Shown one piece after another: positions 15,134 through 23,880 of a stretch of 30,269 nucleotides of DNA. Numbering within the stretch: position 1 is the first letter of the stretch; every line of letters starts with the position of its first letter. The notes beneath the pieces were generated by a model, which did no database searches, was not told the DNA's origin, and saw only the letters and a list, made by a program, of their open reading frames with translations. The DNA comes from CAYPTY01 sp965659005 (GTDB taxonomy: Bacteria; Bacteroidota; Rhodothermia; Balneolales; Balneolaceae): the NCBI GenBank assembly GCA_965659005.1, contig CBFHVG010000064.1:1-30269 (forward strand). Reading direction: 5' to 3'. The position numbers were made by a program, and so were the translations under genes.

Positions 15134-16224
15134 AGAGATCCCAACTCTTCACCGGAAACATAAGTAGAGTCACTTTCAAAGGTTCTACCCATAACACGGA
15201 ATTGTTTAACGAATCGTATTTTCTTTACGCCTGGAGCAAACTGGCCATATTCAACCATAAACAGTCTTCGACTATCAGGATCGTAATATGTGAAATTGAC
15301 AAATGGTCCGCCCATGGCATCATTAATCATTTGCCAGGTTCCCTGTGTCTCATAAGCCAGCAGACGGCCTTTCTGGAAAGTTTCAGTCTCAACCGGACGT
15401 CTATATTCAGTCTGAATGTATGAATTATCTCTACTTCCTCTAATGTACTGCTCCATCAATGAATCTCTTTTAGCATTGATCCAATCATCATCAAGGAAAT
15501 TGATGTTAGATACATCATCCTGCCACCAGGCCCAGATCCAGCGATCATTTCGTTCTAGAGTTCTTTTGAAGGTTATGAAGTTGGTTGTGTCTACATTTTT
15601 GATATAATCATGCTGAATACGAATACTCCAGCCATGATCATTCCAGAGACTATCTGTATAGTCTGTTTGTTCCAGACGTTCATATATCTCAGCTTCCCAA
15701 CGTTTAATTTCTCTATCGAAGGCATCAGCTTTTAAGGATCTTTTCGAGTTTCTGATCTTTGCTGCAAGTGCAGAATCTGATACAGAAGTAAGTACAACAG
15801 CGTATTGATCTCTATACCAATGATCATTCAACTGGAGCGCAAATGATTCTTCTTGTCTAACCCTATCTTCTACCGCATCATCAAGCAATGAACGCACAAA
15901 GCTTCCTACATTCGTTTGTTCATCTATTGGGGCTGCAATAATTAGGTTTTTATATGTTTTAAGTCTGTCTAGCTGACTATTTGTTTTGAAATTGGAGAAT
16001 GTGAGTGAATAAAATTCTTCAGGATTTGGCAAGGTAAAAACATAGTCGCCATATACATCACGAATTGCTTCAGCAGTTTCACTGTCCCACATTGTTGAAT
16101 CCATAACAACAATCATTTCTTCAATACTACCAACAGCATTTCTACGGTAATCTGCACTACCACACGAGAGTACAGAAACACTCCCTACTAATAAGATTAT
16201 TAAGTAACTGGCTTTTTTTAACAT
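15130..16224 (-). CDS. DUF4837-family lipoprotein, function unknown
   Basis: A 364-aa predicted lipoprotein: MLKKASYLIILLVGSVSVLSC with the lipid-modified Cys21. The mature part starts with VGSIEEMIVVMDSTMWDSE, then repeated segments rich in Trp, Arg and Asp (LNDHWYRDQYAVV, ERNDRWIWAWWQDD). This matches the pattern of DUF4837 proteins common in Bacteroidota and relatives, for which I know no function. It sits between trpA (8 nt upstream) and bioF (4-nt overlap), so it is cotranscribed with two cytoplasmic vitamin and amino acid pathways to which an envelope lipoprotein has no obvious link. No catalytic motif is visible to me. Confidence 0.82.
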   Translation of the reverse strand: MLKKASYLIILLVGSVSVLSCGSADYRRNAVGSIEEMIVVMDSTMWDSETAEAIRDVYGDYVFTLPNPEEFYSLTFSNFKTNSQLDRLKTYKNLIIAAPIDEQTNVGSFVRSLLDDAVEDRVRQEESFALQLNDHWYRDQYAVVLTSVSDSALAAKIRNSKRSLKADAFDREIKRWEAEIYERLEQTDYTDSLWNDHGWSIRIQHDYIKNVDTTNFITFKRTLERNDRWIWAWWQDDVSNINFLDDDWINAKRDSLMEQYIRGSRDNSYIQTEYRRPVETETFQKGRLLAYETQGTWQMINDAMGGPFVNFTYYDPDSRRLFMVEYGQFAPGVKKIRFVKQFRVMGRTFESDSTYVSGEELGSL

Positions 16225-16232
16225 GGATAAAT

Positions 16233-17045
16233 TTAACTATTTCCGAATTTTAATGACCTAACGAAGTCAAACACAATTTCTTTCCATCCCTCTTGAGGAT
16301 AGTTTGATTTTATGGCTTCAATCAATGCTGAACCTACAATAAATCCATCAGCTTTTGAAGCGATTCTTTGCGCGTCATCATAGGATTTAATCCCAAAACC
16401 AATCATTAATGGATTCGAAGTTACATGAGTCCTCGCACGATCTATGAAGCGATCTACAGACTGAGCAACCGTTTCACCATCTCTAGCTCCCGTAACTCCT
16501 GTTACAGACACGCAATACACAAAGCCGGATGACTTATCATCTACTCTTTGCATGCGCTCATCGGTTGAATTTGGAGCAACCAGGTAAATAATCGGTAGAT
16601 TATTTTCAGCAGCTTGTTTTTCAATGATGCCACCTTCTTCAATAGGTATATCAGGTAGGATAAGACCATCAGCACCTGCTTCTGAAGCTTTCTTGCAAAA
16701 TGATGATATGCCATACTTCAAAACTGGATTTAAATAACCCATGAGTATGATTGGAATCTCACTACTTTTTCTTACTTCCTTGACCATATCAAAAATATGA
16801 TCCATAGTTAATCCATTTTTGATCGCTACTTCACTGGAATACTGAATAGTGGGGCCATCTGCCAATGGGTCGCTGAATGGCATTCCTAATTCGATCATAT
16901 CTGCCCCAGCTTCTTCCATTCTCAGAATTAGGTCTACGGTAGATTCCAGATCAGGATAGCCAGCCGTAATAAAGAGACTCATCAACTTCTCTTTACCTGC
17001 ATTAACTGCAAAAGTCTTATCAATTCGATTCATTACTTCAATCAT
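16233..17045 (-). CDS. trpA: Tryptophan synthase alpha chain
   Basis: Cleaves indole-3-glycerol phosphate to indole and glyceraldehyde 3-phosphate, passing indole to TrpB. TIM barrel with catalytic Glu (MIELGMPFSDP) and Asp (PLADGPTIQ), equivalent to Glu49 and Asp60 of the enteric enzyme, plus phosphate-binding IGFGIKS and ADGFIVGSA. An upstream in-frame start at 17087 would overlap trpB by 41 nt. I prefer ATG 17045 (MIEVMNRIDKTF, 270 aa), 1 nt after the trpB stop; ATG 17033 (MNRIDKTF) is equally like other TrpA N-termini. Last gene of the trp block. Confidence 0.95.
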   Translation of the reverse strand: MIEVMNRIDKTFAVNAGKEKLMSLFITAGYPDLESTVDLILRMEEAGADMIELGMPFSDPLADGPTIQYSSEVAIKNGLTMDHIFDMVKEVRKSSEIPIILMGYLNPVLKYGISSFCKKASEAGADGLILPDIPIEEGGIIEKQAAENNLPIIYLVAPNSTDERMQRVDDKSSGFVYCVSVTGVTGARDGETVAQSVDRFIDRARTHVTSNPLMIGFGIKSYDDAQRIASKADGFIVGSALIEAIKSNYPQEGWKEIVFDFVRSLKFGNS

Positions 17046-17046
17046 C

Positions 17047-18243
17047 TTATAAGTTCTCCGAAATGGTTCCCATGTCTTTATCTCCACGACCAGAACAATT
17101 TAGCACCACAATCTCACCTTCCTTTGTTTGTGGCATTAAATCATTCAGATAAGCTACAGCATGAGCAGTTTCTAAAGCTGGAATGATCCCTTCAAGTGAT
17201 GAAAGCAGCTTGACTCCTTCCATTGCTTCTGTATCCGTCACAGCATAATACTCTACTCTACCAATATCGAATAAGTGAGAGTGCTCCGGACCAATGCCCG
17301 GATAATCCAGTCCGGCACTAATTGAATGAGCCAATTGAACCTGTCCACCTTCATCTTGAAGTAAATAACTCAAGAATCCGTGAAGAATTCCAGGCTCACC
17401 TTTGGTTAAAGTCGCGGCTGTTTTACCGGATTCCGTGCCATAACCTGCTGCTTCAACACCAATAATTCTACAATCTTCAGAAAGAAACGGATGAAAGAAG
17501 CCAATAGCATTAGATCCACCACCAACACAGGCCACCAAATAATCCGGACCTTTGCTCTCTTTCTCTAAGAGCTGGTATTTTGTTTCTTCTCCAATTACCC
17601 TGTGGAAATTTCGAACCATCATTGGATATGGATGAGGCCCAACAACAGATCCAATGATATAGAAAGTATCTTCAACATTGGTTACCCAATCACGAATAGC
17701 TTCATTAGTAGCGTCTTTGAGTGTTTGTGAACCACTTGTCACAGGTACTACTTTTGCTCCAAGCAGTTCCATTCTATCAACATTTAGTTTTTGTCGAACG
17801 GTATCTTCAGCACCCATATAAACAACACATTCTAGACCAAACTTGGCACATGCTGTTGCAGTTGCTACACCATGCTGGCCAGCTCCGGTTTCTGCAATGA
17901 TTCTTGTTTTACCCATGCGCTTAGCTAAAATGATCTGACCAATAGCATTATTGATCTTATGCGCTCCAGTATGGCATAAATCCTCTCTTTTCAGATAGAT
18001 CTTTGCTTTACCGAAATGCTCTGTGAGCTTATCAGCGTAAGTTAGCTTAGTAGGCCTTCCAACATATTCATCTAATAGAGACCGATACTCGTCCATAAAT
18101 GAAGGGTCATTGATGGCTTTCTCATATTCTTTCTCAAGTTCTTCCAGTGCCGGAATTAGAATTTCCGGGACGAATTTTCCGCCATAATCACCGAAGTAAC
18201 CTCTGTTATCCGGTTGGTTATATGTTTCTGTAGTTCTGCTCAT
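17047..18243 (-). CDS. trpB: Tryptophan synthase beta chain
   Basis: PLP-dependent condensation of indole with serine to tryptophan. It is 398 aa, TrpB1 type. N-terminal GYFGDYGGKFVPE, Lys96 in KREDLCHTGAHKINN as PLP lysine, catalytic Glu in AETGAGQHG, phosphate loop CVGGGSNAIG, and the C-terminal NCSGRGDKD are all present. It lies between trpF (8 nt) and trpA (1 nt), and forms the alpha2-beta2 complex with TrpA. Confidence 0.97.
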   Translation of the reverse strand: MSRTTETYNQPDNRGYFGDYGGKFVPEILIPALEELEKEYEKAINDPSFMDEYRSLLDEYVGRPTKLTYADKLTEHFGKAKIYLKREDLCHTGAHKINNAIGQIILAKRMGKTRIIAETGAGQHGVATATACAKFGLECVVYMGAEDTVRQKLNVDRMELLGAKVVPVTSGSQTLKDATNEAIRDWVTNVEDTFYIIGSVVGPHPYPMMVRNFHRVIGEETKYQLLEKESKGPDYLVACVGGGSNAIGFFHPFLSEDCRIIGVEAAGYGTESGKTAATLTKGEPGILHGFLSYLLQDEGGQVQLAHSISAGLDYPGIGPEHSHLFDIGRVEYYAVTDTEAMEGVKLLSSLEGIIPALETAHAVAYLNDLMPQTKEGEIVVLNCSGRGDKDMGTISENL

Positions 18244-18251
18244 GATGATAT

Positions 18252-18923
18252 TTAGTTATCCATTTCTTCTTTTTCCCAGATGTCTCTCATGACATCCATG
18301 AAATCTTCCACTTTTGCAAAATCCTTCAAGCCCGGTTCTTCTTCCAAACTGCTTGAAAGATCAACAGCGAAGGGTTTAATAGTTTCTATTGCTTCTTGAA
18401 TATTATCTGAATTCAGGCCACCACTAAGGAAGAATGGCAAATCCAGATTTAGATCTTTAATCACATTCCAGTCGAATGCTTGACCGGTTCCACCCCATTG
18501 ATCGCCAATCTTATTATCGAACATAAAGTAATCTACTTCATTGGAATACTCTTTAATTCGATTATTTACCGACTCAATAGTGTCATTTTCTTCAATGTGA
18601 ATCACTTTGATAATTGGCTTATCAATAAGTTTACAATAATCAGGCGACTCATTACCATGCAGTTGAACCAGGTCGATACCGGTTTGTTTGGCAGTGTCAT
18701 TCACTTCATCTAATGATTGATTCACAAACACGCCAACTTTTAGAGGACCTTCTAGCCAATTGATGATAGCCCCTGCTTTTGCCGGTTCGACGTATCTTGG
18801 CGAGCCTTTGTAGAATATGAAGCCCAGATAATCAACTAGTGCGCCTGAGGCAAAACGGGCATCCTCTAAATTCGTTAAACCACAAATTTTAACCTTGGTT
18901 CTCAAATCCTGATTTTCAAACAT
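18252..18923 (-). CDS. trpF: Phosphoribosylanthranilate isomerase
   Basis: Amadori rearrangement of phosphoribosylanthranilate to CdRP. A 223-aa TIM barrel with VKICGLTN containing the general-base Cys14, VQLHGNE (87-92), the general-acid Asp136 in YFMFDNKIG, GGTGQAFDW, and the phosphate site FLSGGLNSDN. It is separate from trpC (fused in E. coli), overlapping its stop by 8 nt. Confidence 0.96.
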   Translation of the reverse strand: MFENQDLRTKVKICGLTNLEDARFASGALVDYLGFIFYKGSPRYVEPAKAGAIINWLEGPLKVGVFVNQSLDEVNDTAKQTGIDLVQLHGNESPDYCKLIDKPIIKVIHIEENDTIESVNNRIKEYSNEVDYFMFDNKIGDQWGGTGQAFDWNVIKDLNLDLPFFLSGGLNSDNIQEAIETIKPFAVDLSSSLEEEPGLKDFAKVEDFMDVMRDIWEKEEMDN

Positions 18924-19731
18924 GCTTGGTTTCCTCCATAATTAGTTTGGTATCATTCAGGATATTTTTAATAGCCATTCCAGGATCATCTTTTCTCATA
19001 AATGATTCTCCAATAAGAGCGGCATCTATACCTGCTTTTCGGATGGTAGCAAGGTCTTCACCTGTATAGAGCCCTGATTCTGAAACGGTAATACAATGTT
19101 CTGGCGAGCGATTTAAAAGACTAATTCCTCTATGCACATCCACCTCGAAAGTGTTTAAGTCTCTGTTATTTACGCCGATTACCTCAACTAAATTGAAATC
19201 AACTCTTTCAAAATCTTCTTCGCTATAACATTCAACTAATGCCTGTAGTCCGGCTTCTTTCGTAGCGTGTAGTAATTCTGATAACTGATCACCATCGGTT
19301 ATAGTCACAATGATTAGCACAGCATCAGCCCCATGTGCTTTTGCCTCTACTATCTGATATGGATCAACAATGAAATCCTTTCTTAAGCAAGGAAGCTTAA
19401 CTCTGCTTGATATCTCATCCAAATACCTCAATGAACCTTGAAAGAATGGTTCATCAGTTAAAACTGATATCGCAGATGCGCCACCCTCCTCGTATCTTAG
19501 TGCAATATCTAAAGGATCAAAATCTTCCCTGATAATCCCTTTGGATGGTGAAGCTTTCTTTACCTCAGAGATGATAGAAACCTGATCCGGGTTAGATAAA
19601 GCTTTCTTGAAATCAAATCGATCTTTATCAAATCCACTAAATGACTCAAAATCTTTCAGACTAACCTTCTGTTTCCTTTTAGCAAGGTCTACGGTCGTCT
19701 GAGCTACTATTTTGTCCAGAATGGTACTCAT
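18916..19731 (-). CDS. trpC: Indole-3-glycerol phosphate synthase
   Basis: Decarboxylating ring closure of CdRP to indole-3-glycerol phosphate. A 271-aa TIM barrel with ISEVKKASPSKG (54-65, catalytic Glu and Lys), the LRKDFIVDPYQI motif (116-127, catalytic Lys), GVNNRDL, VSESG and IGESFMR. It overlaps trpD by 4 nt and trpF by 8 nt. Monofunctional form. Confidence 0.96.
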   Translation of the reverse strand: MSTILDKIVAQTTVDLAKRKQKVSLKDFESFSGFDKDRFDFKKALSNPDQVSIISEVKKASPSKGIIREDFDPLDIALRYEEGGASAISVLTDEPFFQGSLRYLDEISSRVKLPCLRKDFIVDPYQIVEAKAHGADAVLIIVTITDGDQLSELLHATKEAGLQALVECYSEEDFERVDFNLVEVIGVNNRDLNTFEVDVHRGISLLNRSPEHCITVSESGLYTGEDLATIRKAGIDAALIGESFMRKDDPGMAIKNILNDTKLIMEETKHV

Positions 19732-20759
19732 GACGCTGAAATATCCTTAGAAGCTTCAAGGTATCTATTCAGTATCGCCTCTGCTTTACCGCTTTCCAGA
19801 CTATCAATAGCCTTATCTCTTGCCTCTTTCAACGAGGAAGTGAGTCCCGAAGCATAAATTCCATAGGTCGCATTTAAAGCCACAATATCTTTCTGAGCCT
19901 GATTCGACTTATTTCCAAGGATATTCCTAAGGATCTCAGCATTATCCTCTCTCCTTCCACCAAGTAAATACCTGAAATCTGACCTCTCAAATCCAAGATC
20001 CTGAGGCATGAATTCAAATGACGCTTGCTGTTTCTCTCCATCAAACTCAAATATGGTGCTTGCAGCTGTTACTGTTAGTTCATCTAAACCATCTGCTGCA
20101 TGAAAGGTAAAAGCTTGAGTAGCGCCTAATTTTGATAGTATTTGAATCATATTCTGAGCTACATACTCGCTATAAGCCCCAATGACATATCTGTCAATAC
20201 CAGCGGGATTTACCATTGGACCTAGAATATTGAAGAAGGTCCTGAAGCCGAGCTGACGTCGAGCAGGCATTACATACTTCATGCCCGGATGAAACATGGG
20301 CGCAAACATGAATGCCATTCCCAACTCATCAAAAACCTTTCCAGTTTGTTCTGCATTTAATTCAATCGTAGCTCCTAAAGCCTCCAGAACATCAGCCGAA
20401 CCTACATTTGATGAAGCTGAACGGTTATTGTGTTTGATAATGGGTATACCTGCACCAGCAACAACAAATGCTGCAGTTGTCGAAATATTAAAAGTACCTG
20501 ACTTATCACCACCAGTACCAACAAGATCAACAGCATGATCAACGTCTAACTCAAGTTTAGTAGCATGTTTTCGCATCACTCTAACGAATGATGTGAGCTC
20601 TTCAATGGTCTCGTTCTTGATGGTCATAGCCGTCAAAAAAGCTGCAACCTGCTCTGTGGTCACTTCACCGGCAAAGATCTGCTCCATCGACCATTCAGCC
20701 TCATCAGTTGTTAGATGAAGTGATCTTGATAGCTTTTCAAGGATATTCTTAAACGTCAT
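19728..20759 (-). CDS. trpD: Anthranilate phosphoribosyltransferase
   Basis: Transfers phosphoribose from PRPP to anthranilate. The 343-aa protein has an N-terminal helical domain and the PRPP-binding GTGGDKSGTFNIST (81-94), then KHNNRSASSNVGSADVLEALG (109-129 region), where most relatives have KHGNR: the glycine is Asn111 here. ARRQLGFRTFFNILGPMVNP is typical of the family. It is monofunctional, not fused to the glutaminase subunit, which is encoded by trpG 1 nt upstream. Confidence 0.96.
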   Translation of the reverse strand: MTFKNILEKLSRSLHLTTDEAEWSMEQIFAGEVTTEQVAAFLTAMTIKNETIEELTSFVRVMRKHATKLELDVDHAVDLVGTGGDKSGTFNISTTAAFVVAGAGIPIIKHNNRSASSNVGSADVLEALGATIELNAEQTGKVFDELGMAFMFAPMFHPGMKYVMPARRQLGFRTFFNILGPMVNPAGIDRYVIGAYSEYVAQNMIQILSKLGATQAFTFHAADGLDELTVTAASTIFEFDGEKQQASFEFMPQDLGFERSDFRYLLGGRREDNAEILRNILGNKSNQAQKDIVALNATYGIYASGLTSSLKEARDKAIDSLESGKAEAILNRYLEASKDISAS

Positions 20760-20760
20760 G

Positions 20761-21324
20761 TTATTGCTTTAACCAGTTTTGAATAATTTTTGGACCTTCT
20801 ACTGTAAGAATACTTTCAGGGTGAAACTGAATACCTTCTATTGGAAATTCCTTATGCCGGATACCCATTACTACATCATCTGATGTTTTTGCTGTAATCA
20901 CAAAAACGTCTGGAATGGAATCAGGTTTAAGAACCAAAGAATGATAACGAGTCGCCGTAAATCCTTCTTCAACATCCTTAAATACGGATTTGGAATCATG
21001 ATAGATGTCAGATGTTTTACCATGCATCAATGTAGGTGCATGCACAACTTGGGCACCGAAAACCTCACCAATCGCCTGATGACCAAGACATACACCTAGA
21101 ATTGGTGTTTCCTTCCCAAACTCCTTAATAATTTCTTCAGTCAGACCTGCGTCTTTTGGCCTACCTGGTCCGGGAGAAATCAGAATTTTATCAGGACTCA
21201 TTTCCCTGATTTCCTCAATAGTGACAGCATCATTTCTTACAACCAGATAGTCATCTGTTTCTGCTGCAACCAGATGAACCAGGTTATAAGTGAATGAATC
21301 ATAATTATCTATGATTAATATCAT
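20761..21324 (-). CDS. trpG: Anthranilate synthase component II (glutamine amidotransferase)
   Basis: Supplies ammonia from glutamine to TrpE. The 187-aa class I amidotransferase has IIDNYDSFTYNLVH at the N-terminus, the SPGPGRP oxyanion segment, nucleophile Cys79 in GVCLGHQAIGE, and the His168-Glu170 pair in QFHPES. In other bacteria this subunit can also serve p-aminobenzoate synthase; its place in the trp operon favours anthranilate synthase, although sharing cannot be excluded. It follows trpS by 1 nt. Confidence 0.96.
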   Translation of the reverse strand: MILIIDNYDSFTYNLVHLVAAETDDYLVVRNDAVTIEEIREMSPDKILISPGPGRPKDAGLTEEIIKEFGKETPILGVCLGHQAIGEVFGAQVVHAPTLMHGKTSDIYHDSKSVFKDVEEGFTATRYHSLVLKPDSIPDVFVITAKTSDDVVMGIRHKEFPIEGIQFHPESILTVEGPKIIQNWLKQ

Positions 21325-21325
21325 A

Positions 21326-22309
21326 TCAAAAGTTTCTCACGATTCCAGTTGCTTTTCTAATCGGCTCCATAACTGTTTCAGCGCGTTCTCGAGCCTTTTT
21401 ACCACCTTCTCTAAGCACATCAAAGACATAATCTGTGTCTTTCTCTAAATCTTTTCGTTTATCACGAGCTTCGGCATAGTAATCCTCAATAAGGCCTAAC
21501 AGTTCCTTCTTAGCATGTCCGTATCCATACCCACCAGCTCTATACTTTTCTGCTATTTCAGATTGCTTTTCTTCATTCGCAAAAAGCTTAATGAGAGCGA
21601 AAACATTGTCAGAATCAGGGTCTTTTGGATCCTCAAGTGGTGTTGAATCTGTTTGAATAGACATCACTTTCTTTTTCAGAGCTTTTCCTTCATCAAAAAT
21701 TCCAATGGTGTTATCGTAGCTTTTAGACATTTTTCTTCCATCAACACCGGGAACAATGGCAACAGATTTCATTATGTAAGCATCAGGTATTACCAATAAA
21801 TCATCTCCATAAATGCGATTTAATTTACCTGCAAGATCTCTTGAAATCTCAATGTTCTGTTTCTGATCCTCACCAACTGGTACTAAATCAGAATGATATA
21901 TGAGAATATCAGCTGCTTGCAGCACCGGATAGGTGAATAAACCTATGTTTGGACTTAATCCTGCAGCAATTTTATCCTTATATGACACCCCTTTTTCCAT
22001 GAGGCTAACGGGACATAAAGTTCCAAGTATCCATGCTAACTCTGTTACCTGTGGCACATCGGACTGTGCAAAAAATATAGCTTTGTCTGGATCCATACCT
22101 AATGCAAGGTAATCCAGTGTCACATCAATGGTATTCTGCCTAAGCTGTTCACCGTCATTCAAAGATGTGAGAGAATGATAATTGGCAATGAAATAAAAGG
22201 AATCACCCTCCTCTTGCATGCGAATATGCTGTCGCATTGCTCCGAAGTAATTTCCCAGATGTAATTTACCGGAAGGCTGTATGCCTGAAAGTATTGTCTT
22301 CTTACTCAT
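21326..22309 (-). CDS. trpS: Tryptophanyl-tRNA synthetase
   Basis: Class I synthetase that charges tRNA-Trp. It is 327 aa, normal for the bacterial TrpRS. The HIGH-type motif is PSGKLHLGNY (12-21), followed by SLMEKGVSYKDK and PVLQAADIL, and the KMSKS loop GRKMSKSYDN near residue 192-201. It lies inside the trp operon between trpE (4-nt overlap) and trpG (1-nt gap), which is unusual, since trpS is normally unlinked. Under the upstream tryptophan attenuator its own expression would respond to the charging level it sets. Confidence 0.97.
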   Translation of the reverse strand: MSKKTILSGIQPSGKLHLGNYFGAMRQHIRMQEEGDSFYFIANYHSLTSLNDGEQLRQNTIDVTLDYLALGMDPDKAIFFAQSDVPQVTELAWILGTLCPVSLMEKGVSYKDKIAAGLSPNIGLFTYPVLQAADILIYHSDLVPVGEDQKQNIEISRDLAGKLNRIYGDDLLVIPDAYIMKSVAIVPGVDGRKMSKSYDNTIGIFDEGKALKKKVMSIQTDSTPLEDPKDPDSDNVFALIKLFANEEKQSEIAEKYRAGGYGYGHAKKELLGLIEDYYAEARDKRKDLEKDTDYVFDVLREGGKKARERAETVMEPIRKATGIVRNF

Positions 22310-23766
22310 TTGATATCCAGGGCCACGCTAAGGGCCTCAATTAATGCTTTTGCTTTGTTTTTAGTTTCTTCAAACTCTTTCTTCGGATCGCTGTCGGCAA
22401 CTATACCGGCACCGGCCTGAATGTAAATCTTTCCATCTTTAGCTACCATAGTTCGTATTGCAATACAGGTATCCATATTGCCAGAATAATCGAAGTAACC
22501 CACAGCCCCTGCATATATACCGCGTTTAGTTGGTTCCAGCTCATCAATAATTTGCATGGCTCTTATTTTTGGCGCACCTGAAACTGTTCCTGCAGGAAAA
22601 CATTGCATTAGAGCATCCACAGCTGTTTGTTCATCATCAAGTTTGCCAACCACATCGGAAACAATATGCATGACATGAGAATATCTTTCGATAGCCTGAT
22701 TTCTCTCAAGTTTTACAGAGCCAGCTTTAGACACCCTGGATAAATCATTTCGACCCAAGTCTACCAGCATTATATGTTCCGCCACCTCTTTTGGATCATC
22801 CTTAAGGTCTTCTTCAAGTTCTAAATCCTCTTCATGAGTTTTGCCTCTAGGTCGAGTTCCAGCAATCGGCAGTAATCTTACCTCTTCATCCTGCACACGA
22901 ACCAATACTTCCGGTGATGAACCAATGATCTGAAATCCTTCATAATCCAGATAAAATAGATATGGAGATGGATTTACCATTCGAAGTGCTCTGTATAACA
23001 TAAATGAATCGCCCGAAAAGGGTGTCTCAAATCTTTGTGATAATACAGTTTGAAAAATATCACCTTCATAAATGTAATTCTTAGCTGTGTTCACCATCTC
23101 ACCGAATCTGGATTCAGCTAAATTAGATGATAACTGATCCTTTTTGATACTAAATGAAGTTTGAAGTGAAGTAGTCTTCATCACTCTTTCTTCCATACCA
23201 GCAAGACGATCATTAGCTTTAGAATAAGCTTCATCTAAATCTGTTTTCTCATTGATGAACATAGACTTAATTAGAATGATCTGATGCTTTACATGATCAA
23301 AGGCATAGATCTCATCATAGAAAGCCCATACTGCTTCAGGCAGGTTAAGATCATCTTCCGGAACATTTGGCAAGTCTTCAATCTGACGGAAGGTATCATA
23401 GGATGAAAACCCAACCGCACCGCCTGTAAGTCTGGGTAATTCCGGGATTTTCGGTTCTGAAAATGCAGTGGTCATATACTTCAATACATTGAAGTAAGGT
23501 GATTCCATTTCAATACTTTGTTCATCATTCTTAAGCATGGTCTTTTCACCATCGAACTCCAGTATCTGAAATGGATCTCTGCCCAGAAATGAATAGCGAG
23601 CAAGGTTTTCACCACCAATTACAGATTCCAGTAAGAAAGGATATTTAGCTCCCTCCCTTATGTTAAGAAATAGAGATACAGGCGTAAGAGTATCAGCCAG
23701 TAATCTTTTGAAAACCGGGACTACAGTATACTCTTTAGCTAATTTTTTAAAGGTTTCCTTTTTCAT
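22306..23766 (-). CDS. trpE: Anthranilate synthase component I
   Basis: Converts chorismate to anthranilate with ammonia from TrpG; first committed step of tryptophan synthesis. It is 486 aa. The N-terminal domain carries the LLES tryptophan-feedback motif at 45-48 and the ARYSFLGRDP block, suggesting allosteric inhibition. The chorismate-binding domain has PSPYLFYLDYEGFQIIGSSPE, LLPIAGTRPRG, HIMLVDLGRNDLSRV, CFPAGTVSGAPKIRAM and YIQAGAGIVADSDP in order. Its ATG (23764-23766) comes only about 10 nt after the attenuator hairpin, so the T-tract of the terminator takes the place of a ribosome-binding site. First structural gene of the trp-bio array. Confidence 0.97.
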   Translation of the reverse strand: MKKETFKKLAKEYTVVPVFKRLLADTLTPVSLFLNIREGAKYPFLLESVIGGENLARYSFLGRDPFQILEFDGEKTMLKNDEQSIEMESPYFNVLKYMTTAFSEPKIPELPRLTGGAVGFSSYDTFRQIEDLPNVPEDDLNLPEAVWAFYDEIYAFDHVKHQIILIKSMFINEKTDLDEAYSKANDRLAGMEERVMKTTSLQTSFSIKKDQLSSNLAESRFGEMVNTAKNYIYEGDIFQTVLSQRFETPFSGDSFMLYRALRMVNPSPYLFYLDYEGFQIIGSSPEVLVRVQDEEVRLLPIAGTRPRGKTHEEDLELEEDLKDDPKEVAEHIMLVDLGRNDLSRVSKAGSVKLERNQAIERYSHVMHIVSDVVGKLDDEQTAVDALMQCFPAGTVSGAPKIRAMQIIDELEPTKRGIYAGAVGYFDYSGNMDTCIAIRTMVAKDGKIYIQAGAGIVADSDPKKEFEETKNKAKALIEALSVALDIK

Positions 23767-23804
23767 AAAATAAAAAAGCCCACTATTTGCATAAACAGTG
23801 GGCT
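23767..23804 (-). terminator. trp attenuator terminator
   Basis: Minus-strand RNA: AGCCCACTGTTT, loop ATGC, AAATAGTGGGCT, a 12-bp stem with one G-U pair, then TTTTTATTTT running straight into the ATG of trpE. This is regions 3 and 4 of a classical attenuator. It is the only terminator between the leader peptide and the 13-kb gene array. Confidence 0.92.
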
Positions 23805-23880
23805 ATTAAAAAGTCTTTATATCAAGTGCACAAACGTACTTCCCACTGCCAGTTAGTTAACCAGCCACCACCAAGAAGTA
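23796..23880 (-). promoter_or_regulatory. Competing antiterminator and pause hairpins of the trp leader
   Basis: Region 2 (minus 23848-23842, CAGTGGG) is perfectly complementary to CCCACTG (plus positions 23796-23802), the left arm of the terminator, giving a 7-bp antiterminator extensible by G-U pairs. Region 1 (minus 23880-23875, TACTTC, inside the leader peptide just before the Trp codons) pairs with GAAGTA (23842-23837), extended by two G-U pairs into the region 2 GGG, so 1:2 and 2:3 pairing exclude each other. A ribosome stalled at the Trp codons would cover region 1 and free region 2. Pairings were worked out by eye. Confidence 0.75.

Noticed and set aside
17046..17087. Longer N-terminus of TrpA starting at 17087
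   Set aside because: It would overlap trpB by 41 nt and add residues that do not belong to the TrpA fold; ATG 17045 fits family length.
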